Below are positions 1 to 7,291 of a stretch of 38,898 nucleotides of DNA, one piece after another. How positions within the stretch are numbered: the stretch's first letter is position 1; each line of letters begins with the position of its first letter. The position numbers and the translations under genes are program-made. Source of the DNA: an uncultured Methanomicrobiales archaeon (GTDB taxonomy: Archaea > Halobacteriota > Methanomicrobia > Methanomicrobiales > Methanospirillaceae). Location of the stretch: assembly GCA_903828975.1 (NCBI GenBank), contig CAIKOD010000087.1, forward strand, positions 1 through 38,898. The letters are read 5' to 3'. The notes beneath the pieces were generated by a model. That model was given only the letters and a program-made list of their open reading frames with translations, was not told where the DNA came from and ran no database searches.

Positions 1-310
1 CAACGATCAACTGATACGGATCAGGGCGTGATGTGCAGACGACGCGGCCCGGAGCCGGAGCGACCGGAGGGAGTGAGTGAGGACACAAGGAGGCAAACAT
101 GCCGCCCGTTTGTGTATATCCAATTAACCAGGGGACCTGACACACCCGGGTAGCATGTCCGTTGGCTTCACGGTGCCGACATTAAGGCCCTTTTCTTAAT
201 GAGGTACTATTGTGGCAGTTGAGGGTACGGTACTTTTCCGGGGTTCGCCCGAGCGGCCGGGGTCCCGCGGACCCCGAGGAGCTTACCCCGCAGTTGAAAA
301 CTTATGGTCT
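1..310. other. GC-rich hairpin-rich non-coding stretch, possible structured RNA (unidentified)
   Basis: No convincing protein is encoded here. The 70-codon ORF of the track (GTG start at 212) shows no recognisable domain and spans the hairpins. Several stems are visible: ACACAA/TTGTGT around 85-117, GTTGGC/GCCGAC around 160-181, CATTAAG/CTTAATG around 179-201, and GGGGTCC/GGACCCC around 256-275. The stretch is clearly richer in G+C than the AT-rich bases at 300-480, as archaeal stable RNAs often are. I looked for SRP RNA and RNase P RNA core motifs and did not see them. It could equally be mobile-element remnant sequence, and it may be truncated by the window start. Bases 310-480 hold nothing I recognise. 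Confidence 0.3.
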
Positions 311-480
311 TCAGCATCGTATTTAGCACAAACTATTGCGAATCAAGAAAAATTATTTATCCGCTTTCAGGTCCAGCAGAAGATTCGAGTCCGATGTTTG
401 ACTAAAATTAAGGGAAATATTTGACTCTCTTTTTCTAAATCAAACGAAAAATGAAGAAATATTGATTTATTTATTTGAAT

Positions 481-564
481 GCGAGGGGTGGGATTCGAAC
501 CCATGAACTCCTAAGAGACTAACCCCTGAAGCTAGCGCCGTTGGCCAGGCTTGGCTACCCTCGC
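481..564 (-). tRNA. tRNA-Leu (CAG anticodon)
   Basis: Read on the minus strand, this 84-base segment folds as a cloverleaf. The acceptor arm is GCGAGGG closed by the complementary 3' end, the D arm contains GCCAAGCCTGGCCAACGGC, the anticodon loop is TTCAGGG (anticodon CAG, codon CUG), and the T arm carries GGGTTCGAATCCC. A long variable arm (roughly TCTCTTAGGAG) marks a class II tRNA, as expected for leucine. CCA is not encoded. The upstream side is AT-rich, and a partial copy of the gene lies there (see the repeat at 647-675). Confidence 0.95.
536..564 (-). repeat. 29-bp direct repeat, copy inside tRNA-Leu (5' part of tRNA)
   Basis: These 29 bases (minus-strand GCGAGGGTAGCCAAGCCTGG... through the D arm) are the 5' end of the tRNA-Leu gene. 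They recur identically at 647-675 in the same orientation. Confidence 0.9.
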
Positions 565-646
565 TCTCTTTAAAATTTCTTACATTAATTACGCGGAATA
601 CTACATAGACCTTATGCCGGGATCTATTATATGACCCTGAACCTAT

Positions 647-675
647 CGCCGTTGGCCAGGCTTGGCTACCCTCGC
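647..675 (-). repeat. Partial tRNA-Leu copy (5' acceptor strand and D arm only)
   Basis: This is an exact 29-base match to the 5' part of the neighbouring tRNA-Leu. It starts 111 bases from the corresponding base of the full gene and has the same orientation. The anticodon arm, variable arm, T arm and 3' acceptor strand are absent, so it cannot make a tRNA on its own. It may be the relic of a tandem tRNA duplication, or a recombination or integration scar. Confidence 0.85.
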
Positions 676-780
676 GCTTTATACACTACAGCTTCCTAGA
701 AAATAAATGTAGTAGTTTCATTCAATGATACCATTACAATATTGCCTGGTCTGATGGCATGGGTTTTTTATCAATTGGAA

Positions 781-2646
781 TTAAGACTCCGGGTTACCCA
801 GTCCATTCTGGTATTTTTTCAATTCTGCTTCCCGCAACTCTTTTCTCCTTATCTTTCCTGATATGGTCTTTGGCAGGGAATCAGAAAATTCTATCAGCCT
901 TGGATATTTGTAGGGTGCAGTGACATGCTTGACATGGTTTTGTAACTCTTTCACCAGCGCATCTGATGGTTTATGCCCCGGAGCCAGCACAATAAATGCC
1001 TTGACAATCATTCCCCTGACATCATCAGGAACCCCCACAACGGCAGCTTCCTGGACGGCAGGGTGCTCGATGAGGGCACTCTCGACTTCAAACGGACCAA
1101 TACGGTAACCGGATGCCTTTATGACATCATCATCCCTGCCAATGAACCAGAAATAGCCGTCTTCATCCATATAGGCCTTGTCGCCGGTATAATAGAAACC
1201 GTTGACAAACACCTTTTTGTTCTCTTCATCATTGTAGAGGTACCCATCGAACATGCCTACTGGTTTCGGGTCTGTTTTAATTGCTATCCTGCCTTCCTGG
1301 TGGATAGCGACCGGTTTTCCATCGTTATCGTGGATCTTGATATGCCAACCAGGGGACGGTTTCCCCATGGAACCGAATTTCGGCTTCATCGACGGGAATG
1401 TCCCGATGCAGAGCACTGTCTCAGTCTGCCCGTAGCCTTCAAAGATAGTGAGCCCTGTGGAATCTTTCCACGCCTTGATCACTTCAGGGTTCAGGGGTTC
1501 TCCGGCACTGACACAATGTCGGAGCTCGGAGAAATCGAATTTATCAAGGTCTGCAAGGATCAGCATCCGGTAGATCGTCGGAGGGCAGCAGAAGGTAGTT
1601 ATACCATATTTTTCTATTAACGGGAGGATTTCTGTTGCATTGAAGCGGCTCCGGATATCATATACAAAAATGCAGCAGCCTTCAAGCCATTGCCCGAATA
1701 ATTTGCCCCAGGCGCTTTTCGCCCACCCCGTATCTGACAGGGTAAAGTGGACATCGGTTGAACGGACATCATGCCAGAACCTGGTCGTGACAATATGGCC
1801 GAGGGGATAACTGTGATCGTGAACCACCATTTTGGCCTCTCCCGTTGTACCTGATGTGAAAAAAATTACAAGCGGGTCTGTAGACTTCGTCTTTTTCATA
1901 CCGGGAAGTGCTATGAGCTTTGTCGAGACTGGTGCAGGATAATTGAGTTCTAACGGGTAGCTTATCCAGCCGTCACGTTTGCCATCCATTACCATGCGAC
2001 CGCAAAGTGACGGGCATTCATCGAAAATCTCGTCCACCTTGTCGGCATGTTCCATACTGGTGATAATCATCTTGATATCAGCAATATGGACGCGGTACTT
2101 CAGGTCTTTCGGTGTGAGCATTGTCGGTGCAGGGCAATATACAACACCACGCTTAATGAGTGCCAGGGTGAATATCCACCATTCCGGGACTCTTGGGAGC
2201 ATGATCAGGACACGGTCACCTTTCGATATGCCGTACTTGATGAACATATTGGCGACCTGGTTCGAGAGCCGCGACATGTCCCAGAAGGTAAATTTTTTTT
2301 CCTCGCCGTTCTGGTTCACCCAGATCATTGCGATCTTGTTACGGTCATTTTTTGCCCATTCATCAACCACATCAAAGCCGAAGTTAAAGTATTCCGGGAC
2401 TTTTATCCTGAAGTCTTTGTAGGTCTTATCGTAATCCATAATATTATGCAAATTAAGGTTATCCGGCTTTTCCCCTCTTGCATGTTCTCCCGACGGATGA
2501 ACCCAGATGTCCTGGTTACCACCTTGTTTCATATAAGTGGTGCATGCCTCACTTATCCAATCAGACCGAGAAATACCCTGATTTTCTGATGAAGCATCTA
2601 TTTTTTCCGTGAGCTGGTCATCCATCGTGACTGAGTAGCGCACCAT
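781..2646 (-). CDS. Acyl-CoA synthetase (ANL superfamily) with N-terminal ribbon-helix-helix domain
   Basis: This enzyme should activate a carboxylic acid with ATP to the acyl-AMP and then the acyl-CoA; it resembles medium-chain/ACSM-type synthetases. ANL motifs are visible: the phosphate loop TSGTTGEAK near residue 264, EGYGQTE near 401, YTGD followed by the GRDDDVIKASGYRIG hinge near 500, and the catalytic-lysine motif SGKIRR near 596. Residues 1-42 (RYSVTMDD...GISRSDWISEA) match the strand-helix-helix pattern of CopG/Arc ribbon-helix-helix DNA-binding proteins. A linker to about residue 68 leads into the usual synthetase start. The decayed paralogue at 4845-6111 begins at that later point, so the first 68 residues look like an addition. 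No strong ribosome-binding site precedes the first ATG, and an internal start at Met69 also lacks one. The enzyme class is sure; the substrate is not. Confidence 0.9.
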   Translation of the reverse strand: MVRYSVTMDDQLTEKIDASSENQGISRSDWISEACTTYMKQGGNQDIWVHPSGEHARGEKPDNLNLHNIMDYDKTYKDFRIKVPEYFNFGFDVVDEWAKNDRNKIAMIWVNQNGEEKKFTFWDMSRLSNQVANMFIKYGISKGDRVLIMLPRVPEWWIFTLALIKRGVVYCPAPTMLTPKDLKYRVHIADIKMIITSMEHADKVDEIFDECPSLCGRMVMDGKRDGWISYPLELNYPAPVSTKLIALPGMKKTKSTDPLVIFFTSGTTGEAKMVVHDHSYPLGHIVTTRFWHDVRSTDVHFTLSDTGWAKSAWGKLFGQWLEGCCIFVYDIRSRFNATEILPLIEKYGITTFCCPPTIYRMLILADLDKFDFSELRHCVSAGEPLNPEVIKAWKDSTGLTIFEGYGQTETVLCIGTFPSMKPKFGSMGKPSPGWHIKIHDNDGKPVAIHQEGRIAIKTDPKPVGMFDGYLYNDEENKKVFVNGFYYTGDKAYMDEDGYFWFIGRDDDVIKASGYRIGPFEVESALIEHPAVQEAAVVGVPDDVRGMIVKAFIVLAPGHKPSDALVKELQNHVKHVTAPYKYPRLIEFSDSLPKTISGKIRRKELREAELKKYQNGLGNPES

Positions 2647-3149
2647 ACTGAACCGTTTCGTGGTGCACTAAAAGAGCCTTTCGATGTAATCATGCATCAC
2701 CAGAGGTGAGATCAGGGCTTTATAATGAACCGAGGAAAAAAACGAAGAAACAAAGGGATTTGTTTGCGGGTGTGACATAAAACTGAACCGCCACCTTCTT
2801 CTTGTGGTTGCAGTCACATCCTGTCCTGTCAGCCTGTTGGTACCTTCACAGCATTGTCCTCCTGGGTAATCTGATTGATCTGGTTTTACAATTTTCCAAA
2901 CCTTGTTAGAGAATATGGCTGTTTGACTATCTGATCCAAGAAGCATTCATGAAAAAGTCTGCCTTCGCCTGGGTTTCATCCGGATATTTTTATCATAAAC
3001 CGTTATTATTCAGAAACTACACGGTTAATGCCGCACATTTGAAGTTTATGCACCAGGACATCATGGTATCCGGCTATTCGTTGACGGATCCATTAAGAAA
3101 GCAGAATCATTCCAGTAAATTAATATTAATACATTTTCAAGAAGAGATC
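2647..3149. other. Intergenic region between divergent acyl-CoA synthetase and PKD protein genes
   Basis: The ORF at 2668-2946 (minus, 92 codons) and the N-terminal extension of the plus-strand ORF from 2949 show no domain or plausible signal sequence, and I treat both as chance ORFs. The region should hold the divergent promoters of both flanking genes. AT-rich stretches around 3115-3135 (TTAATATTAAT) are possible box A sites for the PKD gene. Confidence 0.5.
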
Positions 3150-4655
3150 ATGTTCTCATATTCATCACACCCGTGGATTACAGGCCACGGCAGGCAAAAA
3201 CCGGGAATTATTCTAATTCTCGCAACCCTGCTCGTAATCCTGGCATTGCTGCTCCCCGCTGCCACAGCGGCAGATATCAGTATGTCATCCAATAGCACCT
3301 CGGTAACAAATGCACTACCTGCTGTTACTTCGCTGCCACCGACAACAGCTCCTCCCATTCTTAAAGACGTAAACACCACCACTCAGGTAACTACAGCCCC
3401 GGCCACCATTGCAAAACAGGTGGTAAAGGCACCGAAAATTGAGTTCACCGCTACACCAGCGGATGGTATAGCGCCTCTTACGGTCACAGTATACCCGGTA
3501 TTTAATCCAGTCGGGGGAGCCCCGCAATACCTCGTGCTTGATTTTGGTGATGGCCAGCAGGTGAATGATACCCTGAAAACCAGCTATGAGCATACCTACA
3601 TGATAGCCGGGAGTTACACAATTACGCTTACCTCGGTAAATGCAGGAGGAAGTAACGTGGAAACCCTGCAAAGTCCGATAAGCGTACGCATCCCCGTGGC
3701 CGTGACAAGCGGGGCACCAACTTCCGTACCAACGGGAGTCCCGAACACAACTGCAACAGTTCCGGTTACCGCTGTGACCACCAATGTTCCGGTCCTGAAT
3801 GCAACAGCAGTTAATACAACCATTCCTCTGCCTTTCATAGTAACTGTAGCCAATATTTCGGTTAATGATGCACCTTGCTTCTACCCGAATATGACACAGG
3901 CAGATATCCGGGCGACACCCGTCGAAGGACCAGCACCCCTCCGGGTAAATTTCTTTGACAATTCATCGTGTGCCCCGCCAATGGCCTGGCAATGGGACTT
4001 TGGCTCGCCGGTCAACCCGGGAATTAAAACCATGCGCGATCCGATAGTGACCTATGCAGAACCAGGGATCTATAACGTGACGTTATTAGTTATCAATTCG
4101 TTCAATAATAACAGCACTAAAACTCTCACCGGTTTCATCCACGTCCTGCCACCGGTCACTCCTGCTCCTTACCCCACGACAATACCAGTTCCAGTACCGG
4201 TCCCGGTAATTGTCTCTAACTTTACAGCAAATCAGACAACCGGCCCTGCCCCATTATGTGTCCAGTTCACCGATAGTTCGACCGGCCCCATCGCTGTCAC
4301 ATGGTTCTGGGATTTTGGCGATGGGACAAATGCGACGGTAAAGAACCCGGCACATTGCTATAATAACAGCGGCAATTTTTCGGTGACCTTAAAAACAGCC
4401 CCGGCAGGAGGCGCCCCGGTCACCAAAATAAGGGAGAACTATATCATTGTAACTTCAGGATCAGCCCCATTCCCTATGGACCTTATTTTCGTTGTCGGGA
4501 TCATCATTGTTATTCTCGTTGTTGTCGGACTTTTCGTTATGAAGAGAAACGGTGGTCCACATCATGCGCACACCAGTGGACACCATGATGATACGATGCA
4601 GTCTGATAATGAGACCGCTGAAACCAAAGTTCCACACCACGGCAGGGACCTCTGA
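3150..4655 (+). CDS. PKD-domain cell-surface protein with C-terminal membrane anchor
   Basis: No enzymatic function is visible; it looks like an extracellular, membrane-anchored adhesion or envelope protein. From the chosen ATG (501 residues) there is a basic N-terminus, a hydrophobic signal segment (IILILATLLVILALLLP) and an ATA-A cleavage-like site. Three PKD-like domains follow near residues 105-180, 235-325 and 345-430, with DFGDG motifs and HTY/YAEPG-type turns. A Thr/Pro-rich spacer separates the first two. A transmembrane helix (FVVGIIIVILVVVGLFV) lies near residue 450, followed by a cytoplasmic His- and charge-rich tail. The track ORF starts 67 codons earlier at 2949, which would put the signal peptide far from the N-terminus. 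I prefer 3150, preceded by the purine-rich AAGAAGAGA. Confidence 0.82.
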   Translation: MFSYSSHPWITGHGRQKPGIILILATLLVILALLLPAATAADISMSSNSTSVTNALPAVTSLPPTTAPPILKDVNTTTQVTTAPATIAKQVVKAPKIEFTATPADGIAPLTVTVYPVFNPVGGAPQYLVLDFGDGQQVNDTLKTSYEHTYMIAGSYTITLTSVNAGGSNVETLQSPISVRIPVAVTSGAPTSVPTGVPNTTATVPVTAVTTNVPVLNATAVNTTIPLPFIVTVANISVNDAPCFYPNMTQADIRATPVEGPAPLRVNFFDNSSCAPPMAWQWDFGSPVNPGIKTMRDPIVTYAEPGIYNVTLLVINSFNNNSTKTLTGFIHVLPPVTPAPYPTTIPVPVPVPVIVSNFTANQTTGPAPLCVQFTDSSTGPIAVTWFWDFGDGTNATVKNPAHCYNNSGNFSVTLKTAPAGGAPVTKIRENYIIVTSGSAPFPMDLIFVVGIIIVILVVVGLFVMKRNGGPHHAHTSGHHDDTMQSDNETAETKVPHHGRDL

Positions 4656-4844
4656 TTTACTTCAATAACTTTTTCCGTGATAACAAGATTTTCCTTCCTT
4701 TTTATCCCCGGATTAGACCGCTGACACGAGTAACGACATGATATGGGAATCACCCCTGTTAAGATATCTGTCCGGAAAAATTTTTCCGTGATTTGCTAAC
4801 GAATCAAATGCTCCCATGCCAGGCCCTGTCCTGTCCGGCGTCGC
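4656..4844. other. Short intergenic gap with T-rich terminator-like tracts
   Basis: T-rich runs (ACTTTTTCC, TTTTCCTTCCTTTTTATCC) lie just after the PKD gene stop and could terminate it. At about 4752-4770 the bases CACCCCTGTTAAGATAT resemble the CACCCCCATTAAGATAT landmark inside the dispersed MITE described below. No terminal repeats are visible here, so this may be chance or a remnant. Confidence 0.4.
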
Positions 4845-6111
4845 TTATCCGATTGAAGCGGAGTCCGGGTAGTCAGGATTATCTATATATTCAACAAAAA
4901 GCCCCACGGGCCGCGGGTCGAGCTTAATCGCGATCCGTCCCTCCTCACCCGCATTTACCAATTTCCCGTTATCGTCATGGAGCTCTACTATCCATCCGGG
5001 TGACGGTTTACCCATTGATCCGAATTTTGGTTCCATGCAGGGGAACATGCCAATACAACAGGCTGTTTCAGTCTGCCCGTATCCTTCATAGATGGGAAGT
5101 CCTGTTCCCTCCTTCCAGACCCTGATCACCTCAGGGTTTAAGGGTTCTCCCGCACTGCAGCAGTGCCGAAGTGCAGAGAGGTCAAACCTGCCAAGATCTG
5201 CAAGGATCAGCATCCGGTAGATCGTCGGTGGACAACAGAATGTTGTGACCTCATATTTCTCCAGAAGCGGGAGCAGCTCAGTTGCAGCGAATTTTCCGGT
5301 AAAATGGTACACGAAAATACAGGCCCCTTTGATCCATTGCCCGAATATCTTGCCCCATGCACATTTTGCCCACCCCGTGTCGGCAAGGGTAAAATGAAGG
5401 TCATTGTGATACAGGTCCTGCCAGAACCGGGCAGTAACGATGTGCCCGAGCGGGTAACTATGGTCATGGAGGACCATTTTCGGCTCTCCTGTAGTTCCCG
5501 ATGTGAAATAAATCAGGAGCGGGTCTGTACGCCGTGTACGCTTCATTTCAGGCATACTCACCTCGTGGTGGGAGACCGGTGCAGGATAGAGGAGTTCATA
5601 TGGGTAACCTGCCCATCCATCCAGTTCTCCATCCAGAAGAAACCTTGCAGTAAGTGTCGGGCACTGGTCACAAATTTCTTCAATTTTTGCTGAATTTTCG
5701 AGGTTGTAATGACCATCCGGAATTTCCCGATATTTACACGGTATTTGATATCCTTCGGTGTCAGCATGGTCGTACAGGGGCAGATTACTGCACCGAGCTT
5801 GATCAAGTCGATCGAAAAAATCCACCACTCAGGTATTCTCGGTCAGCATAATCAGCACCCGGTCAACCTTGTTGATCCCGTACTTGAGGAGAATGTTGGC
5901 GGCCTGGTTGGATTGATTTTTCAGGTCCTGGAAGGTGTATTTCTTCTCTTCACCCTTCTGGGAAACCCCAGATCATTGCCAGCTTGTTCCGGTCTTTTTA
6001 TGCCCATTCATCGATCGCGTCGAAACCAAAATTATAATGTTCAGGGACTGGTATGGAAAACCGTGCATATTCTTCCGGATAACTGGATAGGTTGTTCCTT
6101 GAATCTGCCAT
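4845..6111 (-). pseudogene. Decayed acyl-CoA synthetase paralogue (frameshifted, C-terminally truncated)
   Basis: The homology to the acyl-CoA synthetase at 781-2646 is continuous but broken. From the ATG at 6111, an N-terminus like that of the paralogue (VPEHYNFGFDAIDEWA) runs into an in-frame TAA, followed by KDRNK. Further frame changes occur near 5965, 5850 and 5700. The longest intact part (about 5699-4860) keeps YFTSGTTGEPKM, the EGYGQTE motif and the FGSMGKPSPGW segment. The sequence then stops shortly after RPVGLF, so the hinge and the whole C-terminal domain with the catalytic lysine are missing. The 327-codon track ORF starts with about 43 out-of-frame codons. It has no ribbon-helix-helix domain. 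It lies after the PKD gene, in the same orientation as the intact paralogue. Confidence 0.9.
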
Positions 6112-6240
6112 GAGTATCTCATTAAAATATGTGTTTTTCGACTTTTAAATGATCTTTTCCTTCACGATGGAACCCCTTTTTTTGAGGACATAAAGGTTCT
6201 CCATTAGTATTATGATGCAAAAGCAAGCATATACTAATCA

Positions 6241-6795
6241 ATGGACGATAAGCAGTACGCTTCATTAAAAATCGAGAATATCGTTGCTTCAGGGGCAATT
6301 GCAGATTCCATTGACCTTGCAGAGATCTCTAAAAAAATTGAGAACTGCGAACTCAATACAAAGCGGTTCCCCGGAGCAGTTTTTCGGATCGAAAACCCGA
6401 AGATCGCCTCGCTGATATTTTCATCCGGCAAAGTAGTACTCACCGGTATCCGGGACAAACAGGCACTACATGATGGTCTGGCACTGATAATCAAGTCCAT
6501 GAAGGAGGCCGGAGTTAAGACCTATGATGAGCCCCGGGTGGCGATTACGAATATTGTCTGTTCGTATGATATCGGGAAATATATCAACCTCAATAAAGTC
6601 GTCATCACTTTGAACCTCGAGAATATTGAATACGAACCTGAACAGTTCCCAGGACTTGTCTACCGGATTAAGGACCCGAAAATTGTTGCCTTACTTTTCT
6701 CATCAGGAAAGATCATCCTGACTGGGGGGAAAAACCTCGAGGACATCAAGCGCGGCCTCGATTTCCTCGAGCAGAAACTCGGCAGTATCATGTAG
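6241..6795 (+). CDS. tbp: TATA-box-binding protein (TBP)
   Basis: This is the general transcription factor that binds box A and, with TFB, recruits archaeal RNA polymerase. The 184 residues are the usual archaeal length and contain the two imperfect repeats of the TBP saddle. Each repeat contains an IENIVAS/ITNIVCS-type strand, a PGAVFRIENPK / PGLVYRIKDPK segment and FSSGKVVLTG / FSSGKIILTG. There is no acidic C-terminal tail. The first ATG is the natural start. It is a stand-alone gene between the acyl-CoA synthetase pseudogene and a MITE copy. A box-A-like CTTTTAAATG lies about 95 bases upstream. Methanogens often have more than one TBP; whether this is the only one cannot be seen here. Confidence 0.97.
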   Translation: MDDKQYASLKIENIVASGAIADSIDLAEISKKIENCELNTKRFPGAVFRIENPKIASLIFSSGKVVLTGIRDKQALHDGLALIIKSMKEAGVKTYDEPRVAITNIVCSYDIGKYINLNKVVITLNLENIEYEPEQFPGLVYRIKDPKIVALLFSSGKIILTGGKNLEDIKRGLDFLEQKLGSIM

Positions 6796-6871
6796 AGCTG
6801 TAAATTTGCGAATTATTTTAAAAAAATTCACGATCAGACCTGTTTTAATAAGGTACCTGTAAAAAGCTTTG

Positions 6872-7151
6872 CTGATATGGGCTTTGTTGAAACCCTGCGT
6901 GTTAAAAAGAGGAAGGAAAAATATGTAGACGAGAGGGGGTTTCACAACTCCCTGTTCCACCTCCAACCAGGTATCCTTCGTTCAGGGTTCAACTGAAGGA
7001 CTCCTGAAAAGTTCTGATATTTTACAACCACTCCTTATCCCAAAAGGGGTCGCCAAAGAGGCGGGACGGAGCCCCGGGAGCGTAGGTAAATTTGGGAATG
7101 GCCTAATCCCCAAGATAAGATTTGAGAGCATGTCAACAGAGCCCTGATCTG
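6872..7151. mobile_element. MITE copy A (element 6880-7143) with near-perfect 8-bp target duplication
   Basis: This is a 264-bp non-coding element. Its left end is GGCTTTGTTGAAACC and its right end ...CAACAGAGCC reads GGCTCTGTTG on the other strand, so the ends are inverted repeats. The flanks CTGATATG (6872-6879) and CTGATCTG (7144-7151) agree in 7 of 8 bases, as expected for an aged target duplication. The internal landmark GGGGTCGCCAAAGAGGCGGG (7046 on) matches copy B in 38 of 42 bases. There is no transposase, so it would need an enzyme encoded elsewhere. Confidence 0.85.
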
Positions 7152-7291
7152 GCAATGATCAATTAGAAACCACCAGCGAAAACTACGTTTACACGTCCCA
7201 TTTATTAAAACAAGGGGATTATTATACCTGATCTGGATTCACTGCCTTTCTATAGAATTTGCCGGATATGTTCCTTTCTCCTGTCAGTCCC
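7152..7291. other. Short gap between MITE copy A and the TPR/transglutaminase gene
   Basis: I see no gene or clear signal here. The short plus-strand ORF 7259-7459 is a shadow of the minus-strand gene. Confidence 0.4.

Noticed and set aside
1-210. SRP RNA or RNase P RNA
   Set aside because: The conserved SRP helix 8 loop and the RNase P CR-I/CR-V motifs were not found on either strand.
212-424. 70-codon plus-strand ORF starting with GTG
   Set aside because: It runs through GC hairpins and an AT-rich tail, has no recognisable domain and no ribosome-binding site, and is more likely non-coding.
973-1620. 215-codon plus-strand ORF inside the acyl-CoA synthetase gene
   Set aside because: It is a shadow of the minus-strand gene, whose motifs are complete.
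2668-2946. 92-codon minus-strand ORF upstream of the acyl-CoA synthetase
   Set aside because: No domain, odd composition, and it lies where both divergent promoters should be.
4752-4775. Possible fourth MITE fragment (CACCCCTGTTAAGATAT)
   Set aside because: Only about 15 of 17 bases of one landmark match, and no terminal repeats or second landmark are nearby.
6796-7291. CRISPR array or short tandem repeats in the gap after TBP
   Set aside because: No regularly spaced direct repeats are present. The structure is explained by a single MITE with a target duplication.
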